From contig QHSL01000068.1 in assembly GCA_003220435.1 (NCBI GenBank), forward strand, positions 21,250-85,249: 64,000 nucleotides of DNA. The letters are read 5' to 3'. Shown here in pieces: positions 29,505 to 37,649 of the stretch. The notes under the pieces are model-generated. The model did not search any database and had not been told where the DNA came from. It saw nothing but the letters and a program-made list of their open reading frames with translations. The position numbers and the translations under genes were made by a program. How positions within the stretch are numbered: the first letter of the stretch is position 1; each line of letters opens with the position of its first letter. The DNA comes from Candidatus Rokuibacteriota bacterium. GTDB lineage: Bacteria; Methylomirabilota; Methylomirabilia; Rokubacteriales; CSP1-6.

Positions 29505-30701
29505 ATGAATGACGACCGGCGCGAGATCGGGCTGAAGCTTCGCGTCGGCATCTTCGTCCTGGTCGCGCTCGCCGCCTTCCTCGGCATGGTCTACGCGCTC
29601 GGAGCCCGGGCGCGGCTGTTCGAGGCGCGCTACACCATCCACGCTGATTTCAACGAGGTGGGTGGCCTGGTGGAAGGCGCGACGGTGCGACTGGCCGGCG
29701 TGCAGATCGGGCGCGTGGTGGACGTGCGGCTCCCGAGCGAGCCGGGCGGCAAGGTGCGCGTCGAGCTCAACATCGCCCGGCGCTACTCCGACCGGATCCG
29801 CAAGGACTCGGTCGCCCGCATCGAGACCCAGGGGCTGCTCGGAGACCGGATCGTGGAGATCACCGGTGGGACCACGACGGTGCCGGCGCTCGCTCCGGGC
29901 GAGGCGCTGGCCACGCGGGATCCGTCCGACTTCGCCAGGGTGATGGCCGAAGGCGCCAGCACGGCGAAGGACGTCGCGGCGCTCGCGTCTTCGTTGCGCG
30001 AGACGGTCGACCGGGTGAACAAATCGGGGCTCGTGGAGGACGCCGCCACGACCGTCAACAAGCTCGGCCGAGCCGTCGATCAGATCGAGCACGGCCGTGG
30101 CTGGGCGCACGTGCTTCTGTACGAGGAGCCGGTCGCGCTGCGACGGGTGAACGAGCTGATCGCGACGGCGCAAACGATGGCCGAGCGGGTCGAGAAGGGG
30201 CAGAGCGCGGCCGGCGTCCTCATCTCCCCCGAGAGCACCGCCGCGGCGAAGCGATTCGTGGCCGCGATCGATCGGATCAGCGCCGTGGTCGAGCACCCGG
30301 AGCGCGATGGGGGATTGCTGCCGGGCCTCCTGTTCGATCCGAAGTACAAGCCGGTGCTCGAGGACCTCCGGATGGTTTCCCACAACCTCCGCGAGGTATC
30401 CGATCGCGTGGCGGGCGGCCGCGGCACGCTGGGCAGCCTGGTGGCGGACTCGGGGGACGGCGGTGACCTCAAGCTGGCGATGCAAGACCTCAAAGCTTCG
30501 GTCGCCAACCTCCGGGCGATCAGCGACAAGATCAACCAGGGCGAAGGTACGGTGGGGGCGTTGCTGGCCGACCCCACGCTCTACGAGCGCCTCGTCTCCA
30601 TCCTCGATGGCGCGCAGCGGAGCTTCCTGCTGCGATCGCTGATCCGTGGCCTCGGGGACGGCAAAGGAGCGACGTCGAAGGATGACGGCACGCGACGCTA
30701 G
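29505..30701 (+). CDS. mlaD: MCE-domain protein MlaD
   Basis: Inner-membrane-anchored lipid-binding protein of 398 aa. One membrane helix at about residues 14-33, then an MCE domain (about 40-120) with [21 protein letters not shown] and ETQGLLGDRIVEI. The long helical C-terminus (about 150-390) exceeds the 183 aa of E. coli MlaD and resembles the longer MCE proteins of many other phyla. It contains two related GTLGSLVADS and GTVGALLADP segments near the end. It overlaps radA by 20 bp. Confidence 0.92.
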   Translation: MNDDRREIGLKLRVGIFVLVALAAFLGMVYALGARARLFEARYTIHADFNEVGGLVEGATVRLAGVQIGRVVDVRLPSEPGGKVRVELNIARRYSDRIRKDSVARIETQGLLGDRIVEITGGTTTVPALAPGEALATRDPSDFARVMAEGASTAKDVAALASSLRETVDRVNKSGLVEDAATTVNKLGRAVDQIEHGRGWAHVLLYEEPVALRRVNELIATAQTMAERVEKGQSAAGVLISPESTAAAKRFVAAIDRISAVVEHPERDGGLLPGLLFDPKYKPVLEDLRMVSHNLREVSDRVAGGRGTLGSLVADSGDGGDLKLAMQDLKASVANLRAISDKINQGEGTVGALLADPTLYERLVSILDGAQRSFLLRSLIRGLGDGKGATSKDDGTRR

Positions 30702-32064
30702 CGCCTACCGCTGCCAGCAGTGCGGGTTCGCGAGCGCCAAGGCGGGCACGTGTCCGGACTGCCTGCGCGCCGGCGCCGGCTGGGTCCAGCTCGTCGAGGA
30801 GCGTCCGCGCCCCGCGCGCGGCAAGCGCGGGAGCGTCGCGCCGTCGCAAGGCCCCCGGCCGCTCAAGGACATCTCCATGCAGCACGACAACCGCGTGCGC
30901 ACCGGGATCGGCGAGCTCGATCGGGTGCTCGGCGGCGGCGTCGTCCAGGGATCGCTGGTGCTCATCGGCGGCGACCCGGGAGTCGGCAAGAGCACGCTCC
31001 TGCTCCAGGCCGCGTGCGCGCTCGCCCAGAGCGCTCCACCCGTGCTCTACGTCACCGCCGAAGAGTCGGCGGCCCAGGTGAAGATGCGCGCCGACCGGCT
31101 CGGCGTCGCGAGCGATCGGCTGCTCTTGCTGGCGGAGACCGATCTATCGGTTGTTCAGACGAACCTCGATGACGTGAAGCCGCGTGGCCTCGTCGTCGAC
31201 TCCATCCAGACCGTCTTCCTCCCCGACCTCGAGTCCGCGCCGGGCAGCGTGGCGCAGGTGCGCGAGTGCGGGGCGCGTCTGATGACGCTGGCCAAGGGTC
31301 GGTCCATCGCGACGTTCCTGGTCGGTCACGTCACGAAGGAAGGCGCCATCGCGGGGCCGCGGGTCCTCGAGCACCTCGTCGACACGGTGCTGTACTTCGA
31401 GGGTGAGCAGCACCACGCGTACCGGGTCCTCCGCGCGGTGAAGAACCGGTTCGGCTCCACGAATGAGATCGGCGTGTTCGAGATGGCGGAGGGTGGGCTC
31501 GCTGAGGTCAAGAACCCATCCGGATTCTTCCTCGCCGAGCGCCCGCAAGGAGCGCCCGGCTCGGTCGTGGTCTCGAGCCTCGAGGGAACGCGGCCGGTGC
31601 TGCTCGAGCTCCAGGCGCTCGTGGCGCGCGCGTCGGCCGCCATGCCGCGGCGGACGGTCCTCGGCGCCGACTACAATCGGGTGTGCCTCCTGCTGGCGGT
31701 GCTGGAGAAGCGCGCGGGCGTTCCGCTCGGGAGCCAGGACGTGTTCGTGAACGTCGCGGGTGGCGGCCACGTGACCGAGCCCGCCGCCGACCTCGGCATC
31801 GTCATCGCGGCGGCCTCGAGCTACCTGGACCGCCCGGTACCCCCTGACGTGCTCGTGCTCGGCGAGGTCGGGCTTACCGGTGAGGTTCGCGCGGTCGCCG
31901 GGCTCGAGCAGCGCCTGCGTGAAGCGGCCGCCCACGGCTTCCGCCGCGCCATCGTCCCGCGGAGCAATCTTGTCGAGCCGGCCAAGGCGCCGATCGACGT
32001 CCGCGGGGTGGCGACCGTCGGCGACGCCCTGGCCGCGGTGCTGGGCGAGGGCGACGCCGCGTGA
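30682..32064 (+). CDS. radA: DNA repair protein RadA
   Basis: RecA-like branch-migration helicase of 460 aa. Seen: N-terminal zinc finger CQQCGFASAKAGTCPDC (residues 11-27), Walker A GGDPGVGKSTLL near residue 94, the RadA-specific KNRFG motif near residue 254, and the C-terminal Lon-like domain with VFVNVAGGGHVTEPAADLG. The start ATG lies inside the end of mlaD. The stop overlaps the ispD GTG by 4 bp. Confidence 0.95.
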   Translation: MTARDASAYRCQQCGFASAKAGTCPDCLRAGAGWVQLVEERPRPARGKRGSVAPSQGPRPLKDISMQHDNRVRTGIGELDRVLGGGVVQGSLVLIGGDPGVGKSTLLLQAACALAQSAPPVLYVTAEESAAQVKMRADRLGVASDRLLLLAETDLSVVQTNLDDVKPRGLVVDSIQTVFLPDLESAPGSVAQVRECGARLMTLAKGRSIATFLVGHVTKEGAIAGPRVLEHLVDTVLYFEGEQHHAYRVLRAVKNRFGSTNEIGVFEMAEGGLAEVKNPSGFFLAERPQGAPGSVVVSSLEGTRPVLLELQALVARASAAMPRRTVLGADYNRVCLLLAVLEKRAGVPLGSQDVFVNVAGGGHVTEPAADLGIVIAAASSYLDRPVPPDVLVLGEVGLTGEVRAVAGLEQRLREAAAHGFRRAIVPRSNLVEPAKAPIDVRGVATVGDALAAVLGEGDAA

Positions 32065-32801
32065 GGCGCGTGAGCGTGGTGCCGCGCAATGCGAGCCGCA
32101 GCCGCCAGCGAGGCGAGCCAACGAACACGATCGCCGTCGTCATCCCGGCGGGCGGGGTTGGTGCCCGCTTCGGGGCGCATACGCCGAAGCAGTTCATGAA
32201 AATCGGGCGCGTTCCCGTCGTGACGATGACGCTCGGCCACTTCGTGCGCCATCCGGGCGTGGGGGCGATCGTGGTGGCGGCGCCGGAGGCGCACGTCGAG
32301 CGCACCCGCCGCGCGCTGTCGTCCCTGGCTCGCCGCGTGCCGGTCTCGGTGGTGGTCGGGGGTGGATCGCGCCAGGACTCGGTGTGGCTCGCGATGCGGG
32401 CGGTGCCCGAGCACGCCGAGATCATCGTCGTCCACGACGCGGTCCGTCCGTTGATCTCCGATCGCCTCATCGCGGACGTCGTCGGAGCCGCGGTGGAGTT
32501 CGGCGCCGCGATCTGCGCCCTGCCCGTCGTCGAGACCGTCAAGCGCGTGCGGAACGACGTGGTCGAGGCGACGCTCGATCGCTCGGAGCTCTGGGTGGTC
32601 CAAACCCCGCAGGCGTTCCGCGCCGACCTCCTCCGCGAGGCGCACGAGAAGGCGCGCCGCGACGGCGTGGTCGGAACCGACGACGCGATGCTCGTCGAAC
32701 GGCTCGGGCATCCGGTGCGGGTAGTGCGCGGGCTGGTCGAGAACGTGAAGATCACCGTACCGGACGACCTGCGGCGAGTCCGCCGAGCGGGCTCCCGGTG
32801 A
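32061..32801 (+). CDS. ispD: 2-C-methyl-D-erythritol 4-phosphate cytidylyltransferase
   Basis: MEP-pathway enzyme of 246 aa that activates MEP with CTP. Seen: the nucleotide-binding VVIPAGGVGARFG, KQFM, GGGSRQDSVW, HDAVRPLIS, QTPQAFRADLL and GTDDAMLVE. The nucleotide motif begins about 20 residues later than usual. No start codon exists between the GTGs at 32061-32079 and this motif, so the N-terminus is necessarily encoded by a copy of the GCGAGCCG repeat (residues like NASRSRQRGEP). GTGA overlap with radA; followed by ispF. Confidence 0.92.
   Translation: MRRVSVVPRNASRSRQRGEPTNTIAVVIPAGGVGARFGAHTPKQFMKIGRVPVVTMTLGHFVRHPGVGAIVVAAPEAHVERTRRALSSLARRVPVSVVVGGGSRQDSVWLAMRAVPEHAEIIVVHDAVRPLISDRLIADVVGAAVEFGAAICALPVVETVKRVRNDVVEATLDRSELWVVQTPQAFRADLLREAHEKARRDGVVGTDDAMLVERLGHPVRVVRGLVENVKITVPDDLRRVRRAGSR
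32087..32125. repeat. GCGAGCCG-family repeat inside the ispD 5' end
   Basis: Single diverged copy: AATGCGAGCCGCAGCC, then CAGCGAGGCGAGCC, matching the unit duplicated before hisH. It lies just after the ispD GTG cluster and is translated in the ispD frame. Confidence 0.6.
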
Positions 32802-33277
32802 CGCGCATCGGTCTGGGGTTCGACCTCCACCCGTTCGTCGCCGGCCGGCCGCTCGTTCTGGGTGGCGTCACCGTCGAGTCCGACCGCGGGCTCGGCGGTC
32901 ATTCCGACGCCGACGTGCTGTCGCACGCGGTCGGCGAGGCGCTGCTCGGAGCGGTGGCGCTCGGCGACCTTGGCCGCCACTTCCCCGATACCGACGAGCG
33001 CTACCGCAACATCTCGAGCCTGGTCCTGCTCCGCCGTGTCGTCGAGCTGGTGAGCGCGCACGGGGGCCGGCTCGTCAACGTGGATGCGACCCTGCTCGCT
33101 CAGGTGCCACGCCTCGCCCCGCTGCTGCCGGAGATGGCCAAACGGCTTGCCGACGTGCTGGGGCTCGCGATCGACCGGGTGAGCGTCAAGGCGAAGAGCC
33201 CCGAAGGGCTCGGCCTGCTCGGCCGCAAGGAAGGCATGGCCGCGATGGCGGTCGTGAGCGTCGAGGTGACCGAATGA
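32798..33277 (+). CDS. ispF: 2-C-methyl-D-erythritol 2,4-cyclodiphosphate synthase
   Basis: MEP-pathway cyclase of 159 aa. Seen: GLGFDLHPF with metal ligands Asp-His, GGHSDADVLSHAVGEALLGA, DLGRHFPDTD and the C-terminal KAKSPEGLGLLGRKEGMAAMAV. GTG overlaps the ispD stop; the stop overlaps cysS ATG. The ispD-ispF-cysS-rlmB order is widespread in bacteria. Confidence 0.95.
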   Translation: MTRIGLGFDLHPFVAGRPLVLGGVTVESDRGLGGHSDADVLSHAVGEALLGAVALGDLGRHFPDTDERYRNISSLVLLRRVVELVSAHGGRLVNVDATLLAQVPRLAPLLPEMAKRLADVLGLAIDRVSVKAKSPEGLGLLGRKEGMAAMAVVSVEVTE

Positions 33278-34674
33278 TCCGGATCTACAACACGATGACA
33301 CGGACGAAGGAGGAGTTCGTCCCGCTGGCCGCTCCTCACGTCGGCATGTACGTGTGCGGGGTGACCGTGTACGATCAGTCGCACGTCGGCCACGCGCGAA
33401 GCGCGATGGTCTTCGATGTGATTCGCCGTTACCTGACCTTCAAGGGTTACCAGGTCACGTTCGTCAAGAACTACACCGACGTCGACGACCGTATCATCAA
33501 GCGGGCGAGCCAGGAGGGCGTCACCGCGCGCGAGTTCGCGGAGCGCTTCATCGCCGCCGAGCGCGCCGACATGGCCTCGCTCGGGGTCCTGGCCCCCGAC
33601 GTCGACCCGAAGGCGACGGAGCACGTGCCCCAGATGATCGAGCTCATCAGCCGGCTGGTGGCGTCCGGTCACGCCTACCCGATCGACGGCGACGTGTATT
33701 TCGAGATCCGTCGCTTCCCGTCCTACGGCCGGCTCTCCGGGAAGAATCTCGACGAGCTCCTCGCCGGCGCGCGCGTCGAGGTCGACGAGCGCAAGCGCGA
33801 TCCGCGTGATTTCGCGCTCTGGAAGGGCGCCAAGCCCGGGGAGCCGGCGTGGGACAGCCCGTGGGGGTCGGGACGCCCCGGCTGGCACATCGAGTGCTCG
33901 GCGATGGCGATGCAGTACCTGGGAGAGTCGTTCGATCTCCACGGCGGCGGCGAGGACCTGATCTTTCCCCACCACGAGTGCGAGATCGCCCAGGCCGAGG
34001 CGTGCACCGGCCGGCCGTTCGCCCGCTACTGGGCGCACAACGGAATGGTCAATATGGGCAAGGACAAGATGTCGAAGTCGCTCGGCAACACGTTGAACAT
34101 CCGGGAGGTCGTCAAGCGTCACGATCCCGACGCGCTCCGGCTCTGGGTGCTCGGGACGCACTATCGCAACATGATCGAGTGGTCCGAGGAGCGGGTCGAA
34201 GAGAGCGCGCGCGCCCTCGACCGGTTCGCGCGCCTCCGGCGTGACGCGACCGCCGTGCGCGGCGGCGCGGCCGCGGCCTCGCTGCCCCCCGCCTTCGCCG
34301 AGTTCCGCCCACGCTTCGCGCGGGCGATGGACGACGACTTCAACACGCCGCAAGCGCTCGCCGCGCTCTTCGACTTCGTGCGGGCGCTGGCCGAGGCCCG
34401 CGACCGCGGGCCTGCGGTCATCGCGCCGGGCGGCGGGTTCGTGGCCGGAGTCGACGAGCTCGTGCAGCTGGCGCGTGTCCTCGGGCTCTTTGGCCGCGAC
34501 GCCGCGGCGGAGGGTCCGCCGGCCGAGGTCGAACGACTGGTCGTCGCGCGCGGCGAGGCGAGGGCGCGCCGTGACTTCAAGCGCTCGGACGAGCTGCGCG
34601 ACGAGATCGCACGGCTTGGCTGGCTCGTCGAGGACACCTCGGCGGGGCCGCGGCTCACCCCGAAGGGGTCGTGA
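33274..34674 (+). CDS. cysS: Cysteinyl-tRNA synthetase
   Basis: Class I aminoacyl-tRNA synthetase of 466 aa. Seen: zinc Cys in MYVCGVTVYDQSHVGHARS (with HVGH as the HIGH box), GWHIECSAMAM, HGGGEDLIFPHHECEIAQ and KMSKSLGN. C-terminal anticodon-binding helical domain ends with RRDFKRSDELRDEIARLGW. ATG overlaps ispF by 4 bp and the TGA overlaps the rlmB ATG. Confidence 0.96.
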   Translation: MIRIYNTMTRTKEEFVPLAAPHVGMYVCGVTVYDQSHVGHARSAMVFDVIRRYLTFKGYQVTFVKNYTDVDDRIIKRASQEGVTAREFAERFIAAERADMASLGVLAPDVDPKATEHVPQMIELISRLVASGHAYPIDGDVYFEIRRFPSYGRLSGKNLDELLAGARVEVDERKRDPRDFALWKGAKPGEPAWDSPWGSGRPGWHIECSAMAMQYLGESFDLHGGGEDLIFPHHECEIAQAEACTGRPFARYWAHNGMVNMGKDKMSKSLGNTLNIREVVKRHDPDALRLWVLGTHYRNMIEWSEERVEESARALDRFARLRRDATAVRGGAAAASLPPAFAEFRPRFARAMDDDFNTPQALAALFDFVRALAEARDRGPAVIAPGGGFVAGVDELVQLARVLGLFGRDAAAEGPPAEVERLVVARGEARARRDFKRSDELRDEIARLGWLVEDTSAGPRLTPKGS

Positions 34675-35447
34675 TGGCGGAGGGCCGCGTCTACGGCCGC
34701 AACCCGGTGCTCGAGCTGCTGCGGGCGCGTGGCCGGCGTGCGGACGAGGTCGCGGTGCTGGCCGGCGCGCGAGGGCCACTGACGGAGGTCGTCGCCCTGG
34801 CGCGGCGCGCGGGGGTGAAGGTCGCCTACCGCACGCGCGACCAGCTCACCGCGATGGCCGGATCGGACCGGCATCAAGGCGTGGTCGCGCGCGTGGCCTC
34901 GGCGGAGTATGTCGATCTCGCCGCGCTCCTCGAGATCCCCGGCGCTCGGGGGCAGACGCCGTTCTTCGTCGCCCTGGATCAGATCCAGGATCCGCGGAAC
35001 TTCGGCGCCCTGCTCAGGACGGCCGAAGGGTTCGGCGCCCACGGCGTGATCGTGCCGAAGCACCACCAGGTTGGCCTCACGGACGCCGCGGCCCGGGCCG
35101 CGATGGGCGCGGTCGAATACCTTGCGGTCGCGCGTGAGACGAACCTGGTCAATGCCGTTGAAGTACTGAAGAAATCCGGCATTTGGGTCTACGGCGGCGT
35201 CACAGGGTCGGGTGTTCCCGTGTGGGCAGCCGACCTGACCGGGCCTCTCTGCGTGGTTCTGGGGAGCGAGGGCGAGGGACTCCGCTCTCACGTCGCGCGA
35301 GCCTGTGACGTCCTGGTCACGATCCCGATGCTGGGACGGGTGGGGTCGCTGAACGTTGCGGCTGCCGGCGCTGTCATCTTTTACGAGGTGGCGCGACAGC
35401 GAAGTTCTAAGGGTAAATCGCTTGACTTATCGGAAAGTCAAGCCTAG
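34674..35447 (+). CDS. rlmB: 23S rRNA 2'-O-methyltransferase RlmB family
   Basis: SpoU/TrmH-type SAM methyltransferase of 257 aa. N-terminal substrate-binding domain (GRNPVLELLRARGR, DRHQGVVARV) and C-terminal knotted fold with ALDQIQDPRNFGALLRTAEGFG, LGSEGEGL and IPMLGRVGSLNVAAAGAV. ATG at 34674 (TGATG with cysS) is preferred; an in-frame GTG lies directly upstream. The last 30 bp overlap a promoter for the tRNA cluster. Confidence 0.92.
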   Translation: MAEGRVYGRNPVLELLRARGRRADEVAVLAGARGPLTEVVALARRAGVKVAYRTRDQLTAMAGSDRHQGVVARVASAEYVDLAALLEIPGARGQTPFFVALDQIQDPRNFGALLRTAEGFGAHGVIVPKHHQVGLTDAAARAAMGAVEYLAVARETNLVNAVEVLKKSGIWVYGGVTGSGVPVWAADLTGPLCVVLGSEGEGLRSHVARACDVLVTIPMLGRVGSLNVAAAGAVIFYEVARQRSSKGKSLDLSESQA

Positions 35448-35450
35448 TGT
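35422..35450 (+). promoter_or_regulatory. Promoter of the tRNA-tuf cluster
   Basis: TTGACT at 35422-35427, 17-bp spacer, TAGTGT at 35445-35450, about 15 bp before the first tRNA. It lies within the last codons and stop of rlmB. An inverted repeat (CTTGACTT and AAAGTCAAG) overlaps the -35 and spacer and could be an operator or a hairpin in the rlmB mRNA. Confidence 0.6.
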
Positions 35451-35464
35451 GAAGTTTTGTCTGT

Positions 35465-35539
35465 GCTGGCGTAGCTCAGGGGCAGAGCAACTGCCTTGTA
35501 AGCAGTGGGTCGGGGGTTCAAATCCTCCCGCCAGCGCCA
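35465..35539 (+). tRNA. tRNA-Thr(TGT)
   Basis: Cloverleaf with acceptor stem GCTGGCG/CGCCAGC, anticodon loop CTTGTAA between ACTGC and GCAGT (anticodon TGT, reads ACA/ACG), TPsiC loop GGTTCAAATCC, discriminator G and encoded CCA at 35537-35539. First of four tRNAs in the order of the E. coli thrU-tyrU-glyT-thrT-tufB operon. Confidence 0.96.
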
Positions 35540-35577
35540 GCCTTTTCGAGGAGTTATCACTGCGTGCCGGCGGATTC

Positions 35578-35663
35578 GGGGAGGTACCCAAGTGGCCAAA
35601 GGGGGCAGACTGTAAATCTGCTGGCAAGCGCCTTCGGGGGTTCAAATCCTCCCCTCCCCACCA
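35578..35663 (+). tRNA. tRNA-Tyr(GTA)
   Basis: Class II tRNA with acceptor GGGGAGG/CCTCCCC, anticodon loop CTGTAAA between GCAGA and TCTGC (anticodon GTA), a long variable arm, and encoded CCA at 35661-35663. A dispersed repeat begins at the very next base. Confidence 0.96.
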
Positions 35664-35736
35664 TTGTAGCGGGTGCCACGAGGTCGGCTCGAACCGAGGG
35701 TGGGCTGAGAAGGATACGGGTGGCTCCGTACAAGGC
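35664..35736 (+). repeat. Dispersed TTGTAGCGGG element between tRNA-Tyr and tRNA-Gly
   Basis: Copy B of the family found in hisH, before rplW and in hyuA. It starts TTGTAGCGGGTGCC immediately after the tRNA-Tyr CCA, contains AACCGAGGGTGGGCTGAGA and CGGGTGGCTCCG, and runs to the 5' base of tRNA-Gly. It will be part of the tRNA precursor transcript. Confidence 0.8.
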
Positions 35737-35811
35737 GCGGGAATAGCTCAGTGGTAGAGCGCCAGCCTTCCAAGCTGGGGGTCGCGGGTTCGAATCCCGT
35801 TTCCCGCTCCA
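35737..35811 (+). tRNA. tRNA-Gly(TCC)
   Basis: Acceptor GCGGGAA/TTCCCGC, anticodon loop CTTCCAA between CCAGC and GCTGG (anticodon TCC), TPsiC GGTTCGAATCC, encoded CCA at 35809-35811. Reads GGA/GGG, relevant to the GGG-rich tuf gene just downstream. Confidence 0.96.
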
Positions 35812-35825
35812 AGTCTCGCGCAAGC

Positions 35826-35901
35826 GCCCATGTAGCTCAGTCGGCAGAGCGCGTCCTTGGTAAGGACGAGGTCTCCGGTTCAATCCCGGACATGGGCTCC
35901 A
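35826..35901 (+). tRNA. tRNA-Thr(GGT)
   Basis: Acceptor GCCCATG/CATGGGC, anticodon loop TTGGTAA between CGTCC and GGACG (anticodon GGT), TPsiC GGTTCAATCCC, encoded CCA at 35899-35901. Followed after 38 bp by tuf. Confidence 0.96.
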
Positions 35902-35939
35902 GGATCTATATCGCTACCGCCAACGGGAGGGCGTGAGGA

Positions 35940-37133
35940 ATGGCGAAGGCGAAGTACGAGCGGACGAAGCCGCACGTGAACGTGGGGACGATCGGGCACA
36001 TCGATCACGGCAAGACGACGTTGACGGCGGCGATTACGAAGGTGCTGCACACGAAGAACAAGCAGATCGCGGTGCGGGAATACGGGTCGATCGACAACGC
36101 GCCGGAAGAGCGGGAGCGGGGGATCACGATCGCGGTGGCGCACGTGGAGTACGAGACGGCCAAGCGGCACTACGCGCACATCGACTGTCCGGGGCACGCG
36201 GACTATATCAAGAACATGATCACGGGGGCGGCGCAGATGGACGGCGCCATTCTGGTGGTCGCGGCCAACGACGGTCCCATGCCCCAGACCCGTGAACACG
36301 TGCTGCTGGCGCGGCAGGTGAACGTGCCGTTTCTGGTGGTGTTCATGAACAAGGTGGACATGGTGGACGACCCGGAGATTCTGGACCTGGTGGAGCTGGA
36401 GGTGCGGGAGCTGCTGAAGAAGTACCAGTTTCCGGGGGACGAGGTGCCGGTGATTCGGGGGTCGGCGCTGCAGGCCAACGAGAAGCCGGAGGACGGGAAG
36501 GCGAACGAGGCGATCTGGAAGCTGATGGAGGCGGTGGACAGCTACATTCCGACGCCGCCGCGGCCGGTGGACAAGCCGTACCTGATGCCGATCGAGGACA
36601 TATTTTCGATCACGGGGCGGGGGACGGTGGTGACGGGGCGGGTGGAGCGGGGGATCGTGAAGGTGGGGGAAGAAGTGGAGATCGTGGGGATCCACGACAC
36701 GCGCAAGACGGTGGTGACCGGGGTGGAGATGTTTCGGAAGCTGCTGGACGAGGGGCAAGCGGGGGACAATATCGGGGCGCTGTTGCGCGGGGTGGACAAG
36801 GACGAGGTCGAACGCGGCCAAGTGCTGGCGAAGCCGGGCTCGATCAAGCCGCACAAGAAGTTCAAAGCGGAAGTGTACGTGCTGACCAAGGAAGAGGGGG
36901 GGCGGCACACGCCGTACTTCAACGGGTACCGGCCGCAGTTTTACTTTCGGACGACGGACGTGACGGGGGTGTGCACGTTGCCCCAGGGGGTGGAGATGGT
37001 GATGCCGGGGGACAACGTGACGATGGCGATCGAGCTGATCACGCCGATCGCGATGGAGAAGGAGCTGCGGTTCGCCATTCGGGAGGGGGGACGGACGGTG
37101 GGGGCGGGTGTCGTCACGGAGATCACGGAGTAG
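35940..37133 (+). CDS. tuf: Elongation factor Tu
   Basis: EF-Tu of 397 aa, the GTPase that delivers aminoacyl-tRNA. Seen: G1 [10 protein letters not shown], effector region ERERGITI, G3 DCPGHADY, G4 NKVDMVDD, and domains 2-3 with [14 protein letters not shown] and [12 protein letters not shown]. Its codons differ from the neighbours: Gly is overwhelmingly GGG, with G-ending ACG, GCG, CCG and CGG, apart from a C-ending stretch near 36240-36300. It is the only tuf in the window, preceded by the tufB-type tRNA cluster and followed 3 bp later by rpsJ. Confidence 0.97.
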   Translation: MAKAKYERTKPHVNVGTIGHIDHGKTTLTAAITKVLHTKNKQIAVREYGSIDNAPEERERGITIAVAHVEYETAKRHYAHIDCPGHADYIKNMITGAAQMDGAILVVAANDGPMPQTREHVLLARQVNVPFLVVFMNKVDMVDDPEILDLVELEVRELLKKYQFPGDEVPVIRGSALQANEKPEDGKANEAIWKLMEAVDSYIPTPPRPVDKPYLMPIEDIFSITGRGTVVTGRVERGIVKVGEEVEIVGIHDTRKTVVTGVEMFRKLLDEGQAGDNIGALLRGVDKDEVERGQVLAKPGSIKPHKKFKAEVYVLTKEEGGRHTPYFNGYRPQFYFRTTDVTGVCTLPQGVEMVMPGDNVTMAIELITPIAMEKELRFAIREGGRTVGAGVVTEITE

Positions 37134-37136
37134 CGT

Positions 37137-37457
37137 ATGGCCACCCTGGCCGCCGATCAGAAGATCCGCATCCGTCTGAAAGCGTACGATCACCAGCTAC
37201 TCGATCGGTCGGTCAAGGAGATCGTCGAGACCGTGCGCCGGACGGGCGCCCGCGTGTCGGGTCCAGTCCTGCTGCCCACCATCATCAACCGGTGGACGGT
37301 GCTGCGCAGCCCGCACGTGGACAAGACGTCGCGCGAGCAGTTCGAGATGCGCACGCACAAACGGCTGCTGGACATCGTCGATCCGACGCCGCAGACCGTC
37401 GACTCGCTCATGAAGCTCGACCTGCCTGCCGGCGTCGATGTCGAGATCAAGCTATAG
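37137..37457 (+). CDS. rpsJ: 30S ribosomal protein S10
   Basis: S10/NusE of 106 aa, a 30S head protein that also links ribosome to NusG. Seen: [17 protein letters not shown], the S10 signature [22 protein letters not shown] and [11 protein letters not shown]. The loop has TIINRW where TKIEKF/TRIERF is more usual. It starts 3 bp after tuf. rplC follows only after 192 bp, because a hairpin element is inserted. Confidence 0.95.
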   Translation: MATLAADQKIRIRLKAYDHQLLDRSVKEIVETVRRTGARVSGPVLLPTIINRWTVLRSPHVDKTSREQFEMRTHKRLLDIVDPTPQTVDSLMKLDLPAGVDVEIKL

Positions 37458-37458
37458 C

Positions 37459-37628
37459 GCCGATGAAAACCGCCCATCTCGGCAGATCGCAACCAAGCTC
37501 CTGTTGCTCGCGGCCGATCAAAACCGTCCCAGATGCGAGGCGCCGACGAGCGACGACTGAGGCGTATGCCGCATACGCCGCAGGGAGGAGCGAGGAGGCA
37601 ACGAAGCAGATGGGCGGTTTTCATCGGC
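37459..37628. repeat. Hairpin/MITE-like element between rpsJ and rplC
   Basis: A 170-bp block with perfect 21-bp terminal inverted repeats (37459-37479 and 37608-37628; outer sequence GCCGATGAAAACCGCCCATC). A second, imperfect copy of the left end lies at about 37513-37534, and the centre has the 19-bp palindrome GGCGTATGCCGCATACGCC (37561-37579). No protein-coding signal is seen. It fills the rpsJ-rplC gap, which is normally a few bases. Confidence 0.75.
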
Positions 37629-37649
37629 CGCTCTTACAGCGGGGTCGCG

